This document shows, piece by piece, positions 50,954 through 59,337 of a stretch of 64,000 nucleotides of DNA (its first letter is position 1; each line of letters begins with the position of its first letter). The DNA lies in the NCBI RefSeq assembly GCF_000213975.1, contig NZ_GL892076.1, forward strand, positions 1,112,905 through 1,176,904. Reading direction: 5' to 3'. The notes under the pieces were generated by a model. The model saw only the letters and a program-made list of their open reading frames with translations. It did not search any database and was not told the origin of the DNA. Source of the DNA: Centipeda periodontii DSM 2778 (GTDB lineage Bacteria; Bacillota; Negativicutes; Selenomonadales; Selenomonadaceae). A program made the position numbers and the translations under genes.

Positions 50954-52858
50954 GTGAGTATAAACATGATAAATACAGAACAGGAAAAGGTGCTCCGCCT
51001 GATGGCGGAGAAGTATCCGACGAAGGAAATTGTCTATGAGAAGATTGTCTATCTGAAGTCGCAGCTCATGTTGCCGAAGGGCACGGAGCACTTCATGAGC
51101 GATCTGCACGGCGCGTATGATTCGTTCTTTCACATTCTCAACAACTGTTCGGGCGTCATCAAGGAGAAGGTGGATTACTGTTTCGGCGAGCGCATGACAG
51201 AGGAGGACAAAGCGGAGTTCTGCACGCTCATTTACTATCCGCGCGAAAAGGTGGAGCAGCAGACGGCGGCGGGCAAGGCGACGGCAATCTGGTACCAGCA
51301 GACCATTGCCAACCTGCTCGAGCTCACGAAGCTCATGAGCTGGAAACTCCCCGCGAGCAAGATGCGCAGCTACATCCCGAAGCGCTACGAATCCGTCATT
51401 GTGGAGCTCTTGAACACACATCCAAAGTTGGATGAGGCACAGCTCTACTACTATAAACAACTGATCGAAACGATTGTGGAGATTGGCGGCGGCGCGGACT
51501 ACATCGAGGCGTTCAGCATCCTCATCAAGCGTCTCGCGGTCGAACGCATCCATATCGTCGGCGACTTCTACGACCGCGGCGACCGCCCCGACGGGATCCT
51601 CGACCTTCTCATGGAGCATCCGTCTGTCGATATCCAGTGGGGCAACCACGATGTGCTCTGGATGGGGGCGGCACTCGGGAGCGAGGTCTGCATTGCAGCG
51701 GTCATCCGCAACTCGCTGCGCTATCGCAATACGGACGTACTCGAGCGCGGTTACGGCATCAGCCTGCGTCCGCTCTCAACCTTCGCCTCGCGCATCTACC
51801 CTGACGAGAATCCAATCAAGGCGGCAGAGCGCGCCATCACAATGATGATGTTCAAGCTTGAGGGGGCGCTTATCAAGCGCAACACGGACTTTCAGATGGA
51901 GGATCGCCTGCTCCTCGACAAGATTGACTTCAGCTCGTCCTATGTCACGCTTGGCAGTGGGCGGCGCGTGGAGCTTGAGAGCGCGTATTTCCCAACGATT
52001 GACGGCAGTGCGAACTGCTACGAACTCACGGAGGAGGAGCGGCACATCATCGACGATCTGCGCTCCTACTTCCTTGAGAGCAAGGCGCTGCAGCGCCATG
52101 TAGACTATCTCTACGAGCGCGGCAGCATGTATCTGTGTTGCAACGGCAATCTGCTCTTTCACGCCTGCGTTCCGATGGACGAGGCGGGGAATTTTCGGAC
52201 GATTACATACAAAGGAAAAGAGTATCGTGGGCGGGCGTGGCTGGATTTCTGCGAGGAGAAGGCGCGCGAGGCGTGGCTTGAGCATACACGGGAGGGACTG
52301 GACTTTATGTACTTCCTCTGGTGCGGACTGCTCGCGCCGACCTCGGGCCGCTCGTTCACGACGTTTGAGCGTTCCTTTATCGCGGATGAGTCGACGTGGG
52401 AGGAACCGTCCGACCCATATTTCCGTCTTGTGAACGATGAGGCGATCTGTGAAAAGATCCTTGCGGAGTTCGGACTGGATCCGAAGCACGGGCACATCAT
52501 CAACGGGCATGTTCCCGTCAAGGTAAAAAAGGGAGAGAGCCCCCTGCGCGCCAGCGGGCGCGCACTCGTCATCGACGGTGGATTTGCGGCACCGTTTCGC
52601 GCGAAGACCGGTATCTCCGGCTACACACTCATCTACAACTCGCGCGGGCTGCGTCTTCTACAGCATCAGGCGGTCGCCAATGTGCGCGAGGCACTGCGCG
52701 AGAACCGCGACATCGAGTCCGTCTCGCAGACGGTCGAGCTGCAGGCGCGCAGTTCCCTCGTGCGCGATACCGACCGCGGCGCGGTGATCGCGGACGAGAT
52801 TGCTGACCTGCACGCACTCCTACGCGCGTATCAGACAGGGCATATCAAGCCGCAGTAA
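50954..52858 (+). CDS. fbp: fructose-1,6-bisphosphatase, class III
   Basis: The enzyme hydrolyses fructose 1,6-bisphosphate in gluconeogenesis. The 634-residue protein is the Firmicutes-specific class III form, unrelated to classes I and II. Metallophosphatase residues appear in MSDLHGAYDSFFHIL, VGDFYDRGDRPDGIL, WGNHDVLWMGAA and INGHVPVK. The GTG at 50954 has AGGAGG 7 bases upstream; an ATG four codons later is the alternative. Confidence 0.93.
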   Translation: MSINMINTEQEKVLRLMAEKYPTKEIVYEKIVYLKSQLMLPKGTEHFMSDLHGAYDSFFHILNNCSGVIKEKVDYCFGERMTEEDKAEFCTLIYYPREKVEQQTAAGKATAIWYQQTIANLLELTKLMSWKLPASKMRSYIPKRYESVIVELLNTHPKLDEAQLYYYKQLIETIVEIGGGADYIEAFSILIKRLAVERIHIVGDFYDRGDRPDGILDLLMEHPSVDIQWGNHDVLWMGAALGSEVCIAAVIRNSLRYRNTDVLERGYGISLRPLSTFASRIYPDENPIKAAERAITMMMFKLEGALIKRNTDFQMEDRLLLDKIDFSSSYVTLGSGRRVELESAYFPTIDGSANCYELTEEERHIIDDLRSYFLESKALQRHVDYLYERGSMYLCCNGNLLFHACVPMDEAGNFRTITYKGKEYRGRAWLDFCEEKAREAWLEHTREGLDFMYFLWCGLLAPTSGRSFTTFERSFIADESTWEEPSDPYFRLVNDEAICEKILAEFGLDPKHGHIINGHVPVKVKKGESPLRASGRALVIDGGFAAPFRAKTGISGYTLIYNSRGLRLLQHQAVANVREALRENRDIESVSQTVELQARSSLVRDTDRGAVIADEIADLHALLRAYQTGHIKPQ

Positions 52859-52882
52859 ATTGTGTGGAAAAACTGCTTCATC

Positions 52883-52911
52883 TTGCGATTGTGTGCGGAA
52901 TACGCTAAAAT
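52883..52911 (+). promoter_or_regulatory. promoter of Rpn-family gene 2
   Basis: TTGCGA at 52883-52888, 17-base spacer, TAAAAT at 52906-52911, 20 bases before the ATG. Confidence 0.5.
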
Positions 52912-52931
52912 ACATCATAGGGGGGGATTCG

Positions 52932-53798
52932 ATGACATTCAATATGGAGGAAGCACGCCGTGAGAGGTACAAGGAAATCATTCAGAGTTTTACCTTGCTC
53001 GATGATGTCTTTATGACGGCGGTGTTTCAGGACAGTCTCCCCTGTGTTGATCTGGTCTTGCAGATCATCTTAGATCGCCCGAATCTTCGTGCAACGAGCG
53101 TTGTCACGCAGGATACACTGAAGAATCTGCATGGGCATGATGTCCGGCTCGATATTCACGCATTTGCGGACGGGCAGGAGTTCAACATCGAGATTCAACG
53201 TGCGAGAAAGGGAGCGGCACCGCGCAGAGCGCGCTATCATAGCAGCATTATGGACGCGAATGCATTGCCCGAGGGGGCTGATTACGAGAAGCTGCCGGAG
53301 AGTTATGTTATCTTCATCACAGAGACCGATGTACTCGGGAAAGGGAAGCCACTCTACGTGATTGAGCGGACGATAAAGGGTGATGGAGATTTCTTTGATG
53401 ACGGCACGCATATCGTCTATGTGAACAGTTCAATTGTGGATACGGAAACACCGCTCGGCAAGCTGATGCACGATTTTCGATGCGTGCAGCCCGATAAGAT
53501 GTACTATGGCGTTCTCGCGGAGCGAGCGGGAGCATTTAAGAAGACCGAGGAAGGAGTAATGGCTATGAGCTCGAAGTGGGAACAGTTCGTTCAGGAAATT
53601 CGTGAAGAGGCGATGGAACGTGGCATGGAGCGTGGCATGGAGCGTGGCATGGAGCGTGGCATGGAGCGCGGCGCAGAGAACGCATATCTTTCTTCGATCC
53701 GAGCGATAATGGAAAAATTGTCGGTTACGGCAGAGAAGGCAATGGATGTGCTTGCAATTCCTCAATCCGAGTGGGGACGGTATAAAGCAATGCTTTGA
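52932..53798 (+). CDS. Rpn-family PD-(D/E)XK nuclease / putative transposase
   Basis: ATG 52932 is chosen, since the longer frame begins inside fbp; GGGGGGA precedes it. The 288-residue protein has a PD-(D/E)XK core: RLDIHAFADGQEFNIEIQR provides the D and ExQ residues, preceded by FMTAVFQDS. It belongs to the same broad Rpn/transposase-like group as the gene at 17731, though the two are not close in sequence. Residues 228-247 are five MERG-type repeats coded by a 12-bp tandem DNA repeat, before a short helical C-terminus. This mirrors the RREG repeat of the first gene at the same position in the fold. The repeat element copy C follows the stop. Confidence 0.8.
   Translation: MTFNMEEARRERYKEIIQSFTLLDDVFMTAVFQDSLPCVDLVLQIILDRPNLRATSVVTQDTLKNLHGHDVRLDIHAFADGQEFNIEIQRARKGAAPRRARYHSSIMDANALPEGADYEKLPESYVIFITETDVLGKGKPLYVIERTIKGDGDFFDDGTHIVYVNSSIVDTETPLGKLMHDFRCVQPDKMYYGVLAERAGAFKKTEEGVMAMSSKWEQFVQEIREEAMERGMERGMERGMERGMERGAENAYLSSIRAIMEKLSVTAEKAMDVLAIPQSEWGRYKAML
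53613..53672 (+). repeat. 12-bp coding tandem repeat, 5 units
   Basis: Five units of ATGGAGCGTGGC (first with A for G, last with C for T) encode MERG. The unit length keeps the frame if copies are gained or lost. Confidence 0.9.
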
Positions 53799-53817
53799 GA
53801 CAAGATGGTGTTAGGCA

Positions 53818-53938
53818 AGAAATCGCCGATAAAACAGACCCTCAGCATAGTGCAGATTTTTCTGTCCGATTGAGGTGGCAACCGGACGCATAGCAAAAGC
53901 TATGTGGAGGATTTGCCGGATCTGAGACAGGGGCGTTT
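53818..53938 (+). repeat. degenerate copy C of the small repeat element
   Basis: It aligns with copy A from the left end (GAAATCGCCGATAAAA) through the CCGGACGCATAGC hairpin, GCTATGTGGAGGATTTGCCG, then diverges before the right terminal repeat. The hairpin CATAGC-AAAA-GCTATG is intact. It begins about 20 bases after the Rpn-family stop. Confidence 0.7.
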
Positions 53939-54020
53939 CATAAAATTAGAAACAAGGGAACAGGGGGATTGACAGCAACGTTCTGTGCATGGTATTTTCC
54001 GATAAAGGGAGGAAGGATCC

Positions 54021-54251
54021 ATGTACAGAACTTTTTCGATTCTTGAAGACCTGCGTCATGAAAGCTATGTGATTCATCGCTTAGAGAACGTCCTGACGAT
54101 TGTCATGTGTGCCGTTTTCCCATATTTTACGCCAGAAGTCGGTGTTTTTTGCACAAAATTTGAGGCTATTGCACGTTTGTTTTGTGCAACAGCCCCTTTC
54201 TTATGCACTTATGGATTCTTCTTCAGCCACATACTCCACGGTATGGCATAG
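54021..54251 (+). pseudogene. ISAs1-family transposase fragment
   Basis: A ribosome site GGGAGGAAGG precedes the ATG, and the first 33 residues (MYRTFSILEDLRHESYVIHRLENVL, then TIVMCAVF) match the N-terminus of ISAs1/H-repeat transposases, typically FxxLxDPR...HxLxDILxIxxCAV. Homology ends there; the remaining residues to the stop at 54251 are junk that overlaps the phytase terminator and gene end. The DDE catalytic part is missing. An insertion sequence once stood here and was deleted. Confidence 0.65.
54164..54194 (-). terminator. terminator of the phytase gene
   Basis: GGCTATTGCAC pairs with GTGCAACAGCC around a 9-base loop (one mismatch); on the minus strand it follows the phytase stop and is trailed by a T-containing stretch. 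Confidence 0.6.
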
Positions 54252-55195
54252 TCGTTCTTGTGATTCTGCTGAACGTAGTCGTAGAACTTTGCGATCATCT
54301 CTGCCTTGTGATGGTAGTCTGCATCCTCCCATCCCGTCGGTGCATGCAGCGTGGTCGGGTCGTAGGCGAGGTATGCTCCGCCGAGCAGGTACTGACGATA
54401 GAGGATGTCCTTCAGCGGGACGGAGGGATTTTTCATCATATCGTACATTGCCATAAAGCTGGTCGTGCGTCCCTTGCCTGCCTGACAGTGAAAGTGCATC
54501 CATGTGTCCGCGGGCATTTTTTTCACGAGATCGACAAAATTGTCGATGGTTTGCGGGTCTGCCCATTTGTGGTCGGTGACGGCGAGACGGACGTAGCGCA
54601 CGCCCGCATCCTCGACCAGCTCACGCTCCGTCATCGCCGTTATGACGCGGATGGTCTGCGGATTTTTTGGCTGCTTTTTCTTGTCGAGGTGCGCGAGCAC
54701 GACATCCTTGCCCTGTGCACTGCGAATGCGCATGTTCTCGTCACACAGTGCCTCGTACTTCGTCCTGCCGATATTGCCCCAGTCGTGCTTGCCGTACCAG
54801 CTGACGGCGTTTCCATTCATGAAGCCGTGCGACTCCTGCCGCAGATCGACGATACAGATCGAGCCCTTTGCGCGCGTGTGCAAGTCTTTCAGCAGTGCGT
54901 GAAAGGCAGGGACGGAGAACTCCGCGCTTCCCGAGAGCGGCAGGGCGTCCAGTCCCTCACGAGACGGAGTGTAGTTCGGGTCGACACCGAACTTCGCTGT
55001 GTCTGTCCGCGTTTGGAACGGCGATCCCGCCGTGCGGAAATTGTGCGGCAGTTCCGCCTCATTGCCCGCCGCCGTATCGATGCGCCAGACATAGCCCCGG
55101 TAGTCTGCATTCGTATCGGTGGCAGAGGCGGTGTATGGGATGATACATAGCGTGCATAATAGCAGGGCAGTGAGTAAATGTTTGAATGCGTGCAT
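54209..55195 (-). CDS. secreted PTP-fold cysteine phytase (PhyA-like)
   Basis: The 328-residue protein has a signal peptide (MHAFKHLLTALLLCTLCIIPYTASA) and is exported to the periplasm or beyond. The catalytic P-loop is HCQAGKGRTTSFM near residue 236 (CX5R). The general-acid loop reads VTDHKWADP. After the P-loop, MMKNPSVPLKDILYRQ matches, from memory, the corresponding part of the Selenomonas ruminantium myo-inositol hexakisphosphate phosphatase. Such enzymes release phosphate stepwise from phytate with no metal. GGAGGG precedes the ATG, and the promoter lies at 55298-55326. Confidence 0.88.
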   Translation of the reverse strand: MHAFKHLLTALLLCTLCIIPYTASATDTNADYRGYVWRIDTAAGNEAELPHNFRTAGSPFQTRTDTAKFGVDPNYTPSREGLDALPLSGSAEFSVPAFHALLKDLHTRAKGSICIVDLRQESHGFMNGNAVSWYGKHDWGNIGRTKYEALCDENMRIRSAQGKDVVLAHLDKKKQPKNPQTIRVITAMTERELVEDAGVRYVRLAVTDHKWADPQTIDNFVDLVKKMPADTWMHFHCQAGKGRTTSFMAMYDMMKNPSVPLKDILYRQYLLGGAYLAYDPTTLHAPTGWEDADYHHKAEMIAKFYDYVQQNHKNDYAIPWSMWLKKNP

Positions 55196-55297
55196 GAGAC
55201 CCTCCGCTGTGTAAACTGACGATTCTTTCGGAATTGCTGGTAAAACCTTCGCTCGAATTGGAGTGGTTTTTATCCGTGCTTTCTATATTCATCGTTG

Positions 55298-55326
55298 GTT
55301 ATAGCACTCTTTGCATAAAGGTGCAA
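55298..55326 (-). promoter_or_regulatory. promoter of the phytase gene
   Basis: Minus strand: TTGCAC (55326-55321), 17-base spacer, TATAAC (55303-55298). The leader is about 100 bases. Confidence 0.55.
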
Positions 55327-55356
55327 GGGAAATCTTGGGCAGATGCCGCCTGTTCC

Positions 55357-55409
55357 TTGAAAAATCCCCTCCCGTGTGCTAGAATGACGTGACTATGCTA
55401 CGGGAGGGG
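55357..55409 (+). promoter_or_regulatory. ileS promoter with straddling inverted repeat
   Basis: TTGAAA at 55357-55362, 17-base spacer, TAGAAT at 55380-55385. A perfect 10-bp inverted repeat, CCCCTCCCGT at 55366-55375 and ACGGGAGGGG at 55400-55409, flanks the -10 box. Its right arm is the ileS ribosome-binding site. No T-box leader is visible. Confidence 0.6.
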
Positions 55410-55414
55410 TTTCT

Positions 55415-58400
55415 TTGTACGAGAAAGTAGATACCAATCTGAATTTTGCCGCGCGTGAGAAAGCCGTTGCGGATTTTTGGCGCGAGAATCATATTGCACA
55501 GCAGGCGGTGGACCAGCGTGAGGGCTGCGAGACGTTCACGTTCTATGACGGTCCGCCGACGGCGAACGGTCGCCCGCATATCGGGCATGTCCTGACGCGC
55601 GTCATCAAGGATATGTTGCCGCGCTACCAGTCGATGAAGGGGCGCAAGGTGCTCCGCAAGGCGGGCTGGGACACACACGGCCTGCCCGTCGAGCTCGAGG
55701 TGGAGAAGGCGATCGGCATCAACGGCAAAGAGCAGATTGAGGAGTACGGCATCGAGCCGTTCATCAAGAAGTGCCGCGAGTCCGTCTGGACGTACAAGGC
55801 GATGTGGGAGGAGTTCTCCGATGTTGTCGGCTTCTGGGCGGATATGGAGCATCCCTACATTACCTATGAAAATGACTTCATTGAGTCGGAGTGGTGGGCG
55901 CTCAAGGAAATCTGGAAGAAGGGGCTGCTCTATCAGGGGCACAAGATCGTCCCGTACTGCCCGCGTTGCGGCACGCCGCTCTCCTCGCACGAGGTCGCAC
56001 AGGGATATAAGGATGTAACGGAGCGTTCGGCAATCGTGCGCTTCAAGGCGGCGGATGAGGATGCCTACTTCCTCGCGTGGACGACGACGCCGTGGACGCT
56101 CCCGTCGAACCTCGGTCTCTGCGTGAACCCGAACGTGACATACGTCAAGGTGCGCGTCTACGGCAAGGTCTACTACCTTGCCGAGGCACTGATGGACAGC
56201 GTATTCGCGGGTTCGTGGGGCGACCGCGAGGTACTTGGAACGATGAAGGGCAGCGAGCTCGAGCATCGGAAATATGAGCCGCTCTATTCCTTTGCAACGA
56301 AGGATGTGCGGGACAAGGCGTTCTTCGTCACCTGCGACGACTACGTTACGACCGAGGACGGCACGGGCATCGTCCACATCGCACCTGCCTTCGGTGAGGA
56401 CGATAACCGCGTCTGCCGCAAGTATGGCATGCCGTTCGTTCAGTTCGTCAACGACAAGGGCGAGATGACGGAAGAGACGGATTGGCCGGGCGTCTTCGTA
56501 AAGGATGCCGACCCGCTGATTCTCAAGGATCTCGAGAAGAGCGGCAAGCTCTTCAAGGCACCCGAGTTCACGCACAGCTATCCGCACTGTTGGCGCTGCG
56601 ACACGCCGCTGATCTACTATGCACATGCCTCGTGGTTCATTCGTATGACAGCAGTGCGCGATGCGCTCGTTGCGAACAACAGGACAGTCAACTGGATTCC
56701 GAAGTCCATTGGAGAGGGGCGTTTCGGCAACTGGATCGAGCATGTGCAGGATTGGAGCATCAGCCGCGACCGCTATTGGGGGACGCCGCTGAACATCTGG
56801 AAATGCGGCTGCGGGCACGAGCACGCGATCGGCTCGATCGCGGAACTGCGTGAGCTTCAGCCGAACTGCCCCGCCGATATCGAGCTGCATCGTCCGTACA
56901 TCGACGCGATCACGTTCCCGTGTGAGAAGTGCGGCGCGGAGATGCACCGCGTGCCCGAGGTCATCGACTGCTGGTTCGACTCCGGTGCGATGCCGTTTGC
57001 GCAGTGGCATTATCCTTTTGAGAACAAGGCAATCTTCGAAAAATACTTCCCTGCGGACTTCATCTCAGAGGCGGTCGATCAGACGCGCGGCTGGTTCTAC
57101 TCACTGATTGCGATCTCGACGCTGCTCTTTGACAAGAGCCCATATAGGAACGTCATCGTCCTCGGTCATGTGCAGGATGAGAACGGACAGAAGATGAGCA
57201 AGTCCAAGGGCAACGCGGTCGAACCGATGGATGCCCTGCGCCGTCACGGAGCGGACGCGATTCGCTGGTACTTCTATGAGAACAGCGCCCCGTGGCTGCC
57301 GAACCGCTTCTCCGACGACGCGGTGCAGGAGGGTGCACGCAAGTTCATGGGGACGCTCTGGAACACGTACGCGTTCTACGTTCTCTATGCGAACATCGAC
57401 GAATTCGATCCGACGGTGCACACGCTCGACTACGACCGCCTCTCGGTTATGGATCGCTGGGTGTTCTCACGCCTGAATACGATGGTGCGTACGGTGGACG
57501 ACTGCCTCAGTAACTATCGTGTCACCGAGGCGGCAAAGGCGGTGCAGTCCTTCGTCGAGGAACTGTCGAACTGGTATGTGCGCCGCAGCCGCAGCCGTTT
57601 CTGGGCGAAGGGCATGGAGCAGGACAAGGTGGATGCCTATCTGACGCTCTATACCGCACTTGTGACGACGGTGAAGGCGGCGGCGCCGATGGTTCCGTTC
57701 ATCACGGAGAGCATCTACCGCAATCTCGTCTGCTCGGTCGACAAGAACGCGCCGATCTCCGTGCATCTCGCGGATTTCCCAACGGTGAACGAGGCGCTCA
57801 TTGACACGCAGCTCGAGGAGAACATGGAGATCGTGCTCGAGGTTGTGACGCTCGGACGTGCGGCGCGCAACGCGGCGAACATCAAGAATCGTCAGCCCGT
57901 TGCGAATATGTTTGTCAAGGCGGAGCACACGCTGCCCGAGTTTTTTGTCGAGATTATTGAGGACGAGCTGAATGCCAAGGTGGTCACATTCCGTGACGAT
58001 ATGTCGGACTTCCTCGCCTACCATGTGAAGCCGAACTTCCATGCGCTCGGTCCCAAGGTCGGCAAGCGCATGGGTGCGGTCAAGAAGGCGCTCGAGGAGA
58101 GCGACGGCGCGACGGTGAAGGAGGCGCTTGCGGGGGACGGTAGCTACACGCTTCACCTTGCGGACGGCGATGTCACGGTCACGTCCGAGGATGTCGAGGT
58201 CACGCTCTCCCAGCAGGAGGGCTACAACTGCCAGAGCTACGGCGGCGTCACGGTTGCACTTGAGACGACGCTTACGGAGGAACTTCTCGAAGAGGGCTTT
58301 GTCCGCGAGATCATCAGCAAGGTGCAGACGATGCGCAAGGAGTGCGGGCTTGAGGTGACGGATCATATCGCGCTCGATCTCTCGGGCAACGCGAAGCTCA

Positions 58401-58534
58401 CGGCAATCGCGCAGAAGAACGAATCGTTTATCCGCGAAATTACGCTCGCCGATTCCGTTTCCTACGACGCGCCCGCAGGCACGAGCAAGGAGTGGAACAT
58501 CAACGGTGAGAAGCTGACGCTCAGCATCAAGTAA
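55415..58534 (+). CDS. ileS: isoleucyl-tRNA synthetase (type II)
   Basis: The enzyme charges tRNA-Ile. The 1039-residue length and GWDTHGLPVE segment place it with the eukaryote-like type II enzymes, which tend to resist mupirocin; type I bacterial IleS is about 930 residues with GWDCHGLP. The HIGH motif is in ANGRPHIGHVL and KMSKS in GQKMSKSKGNAV. The editing domain spans roughly residues 190-390 with AWTTTPWTLPSN. The start is TTG 55415, 5 bases after GGGAGGGG. The terminator is at 58549. Confidence 0.95.
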   Translation: MYEKVDTNLNFAAREKAVADFWRENHIAQQAVDQREGCETFTFYDGPPTANGRPHIGHVLTRVIKDMLPRYQSMKGRKVLRKAGWDTHGLPVELEVEKAIGINGKEQIEEYGIEPFIKKCRESVWTYKAMWEEFSDVVGFWADMEHPYITYENDFIESEWWALKEIWKKGLLYQGHKIVPYCPRCGTPLSSHEVAQGYKDVTERSAIVRFKAADEDAYFLAWTTTPWTLPSNLGLCVNPNVTYVKVRVYGKVYYLAEALMDSVFAGSWGDREVLGTMKGSELEHRKYEPLYSFATKDVRDKAFFVTCDDYVTTEDGTGIVHIAPAFGEDDNRVCRKYGMPFVQFVNDKGEMTEETDWPGVFVKDADPLILKDLEKSGKLFKAPEFTHSYPHCWRCDTPLIYYAHASWFIRMTAVRDALVANNRTVNWIPKSIGEGRFGNWIEHVQDWSISRDRYWGTPLNIWKCGCGHEHAIGSIAELRELQPNCPADIELHRPYIDAITFPCEKCGAEMHRVPEVIDCWFDSGAMPFAQWHYPFENKAIFEKYFPADFISEAVDQTRGWFYSLIAISTLLFDKSPYRNVIVLGHVQDENGQKMSKSKGNAVEPMDALRRHGADAIRWYFYENSAPWLPNRFSDDAVQEGARKFMGTLWNTYAFYVLYANIDEFDPTVHTLDYDRLSVMDRWVFSRLNTMVRTVDDCLSNYRVTEAAKAVQSFVEELSNWYVRRSRSRFWAKGMEQDKVDAYLTLYTALVTTVKAAAPMVPFITESIYRNLVCSVDKNAPISVHLADFPTVNEALIDTQLEENMEIVLEVVTLGRAARNAANIKNRQPVANMFVKAEHTLPEFFVEIIEDELNAKVVTFRDDMSDFLAYHVKPNFHALGPKVGKRMGAVKKALEESDGATVKEALAGDGSYTLHLADGDVTVTSEDVEVTLSQQEGYNCQSYGGVTVALETTLTEELLEEGFVREIISKVQTMRKECGLEVTDHIALDLSGNAKLTAIAQKNESFIREITLADSVSYDAPAGTSKEWNINGEKLTLSIK

Positions 58535-58548
58535 AATTTTCGGCAACG

Positions 58549-58587
58549 AGCCGCTTTGTTTGGGGATCACCGAATGAAGCGGCTTTT
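58549..58587 (+). terminator. terminator of ileS
   Basis: AGCCGCTT and AAGCGGCT form an 8-bp stem across a 20-base loop, then TTTTC. Confidence 0.75.
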
Positions 58588-58590
58588 CTA

Positions 58591-58618
58591 TTGACATTGT
58601 GGGGACATATCGTATAAT
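58591..58618 (+). promoter_or_regulatory. promoter of the UPF0173-miaA-hfq operon
   Basis: TTGACA at 58591-58596, 16-base spacer, TATAAT at 58613-58618. Confidence 0.85.
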
Positions 58619-58659
58619 GAAACACAACAAACGAATTGTGAAATAGGAGAGTGGTCGCA

Positions 58660-59337
58660 ATGGTAAAATTCAGCTACTACGGTCATGCGGCTTTTTTGCT
58701 TGACGACGGAACGCATAAGGTGTTGGTGGATCCCTTTCTGACGGGGAATCCGACGGCGAGCATCGCGGCGAATGAGGTGGACTGTGATTTCATCCTGCTC
58801 ACGCACGCACATGGGGATCATCTCGGCGATGCGCCATCGATTGCGACACGCACGGGGGCGGCGATTGTAGCGATCCCGGAGGTCATCTCGGTATGTGAGA
58901 GTCAGGCGTGCGCGGAGATCAAATCCTATCCCATGAACATCGGTGGCTCGCTCGATCTGCCGTTCGGCAAGGTGCGCATGACGTTCGCCCAGCACAGCGC
59001 GGGCGTCGCCGGTGGGATTGCCTGCGGTTTCGTCATCTACATCGGCGGCAAGGTCGTCTACTACTCCGGCGATACGGCGCTTTTCAGCGACATGCAGCTG
59101 ATCGGGCGCAAGGATGTCATCGACTACGCCGTGCTTCCGATCGGCGATAACTATACGATGGGGCTGGAGGATGCGGCACAGGCGGCACAGTGGATCAACG
59201 CAGGACACGTCATCCCGATTCACTACGATACGTGGCCGGTCATCGCGCAGGAAGTGAACCGTTACAAGGAGGTCACGGAGGCGATGACACGCGCGAAGGT
59301 AAACATCGTCGCACCGGGCGAAACGATCGAACTTTGA
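58660..59337 (+). CDS. UPF0173 metal-dependent hydrolase (metallo-beta-lactamase fold)
   Basis: ATG 58660 lies 10 bases after AGGAG; a GTG at 58651 is too close. The 225-residue protein has the MBL motif THAHGDHLGD, a second His in FAQHS, Asp in YSGDTALF and a final IHYDTWP. Two metal ions are expected. The physiological substrate of this family is unknown. Its end overlaps the miaA TTG start by 4 bases. Confidence 0.9.
   Translation: MVKFSYYGHAAFLLDDGTHKVLVDPFLTGNPTASIAANEVDCDFILLTHAHGDHLGDAPSIATRTGAAIVAIPEVISVCESQACAEIKSYPMNIGGSLDLPFGKVRMTFAQHSAGVAGGIACGFVIYIGGKVVYYSGDTALFSDMQLIGRKDVIDYAVLPIGDNYTMGLEDAAQAAQWINAGHVIPIHYDTWPVIAQEVNRYKEVTEAMTRAKVNIVAPGETIEL

Noticed and set aside
54100-54456. 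Plus-strand ORFs across the phytase end
   Set aside because: They are shadows of the phytase gene, whose minus-strand frame has signal peptide and P-loop.
55196-55414. Possible T-box leader before ileS
   Set aside because: No T-box core, specifier loop or terminator-antiterminator pair; the promoter leaves only about 25 leader bases.
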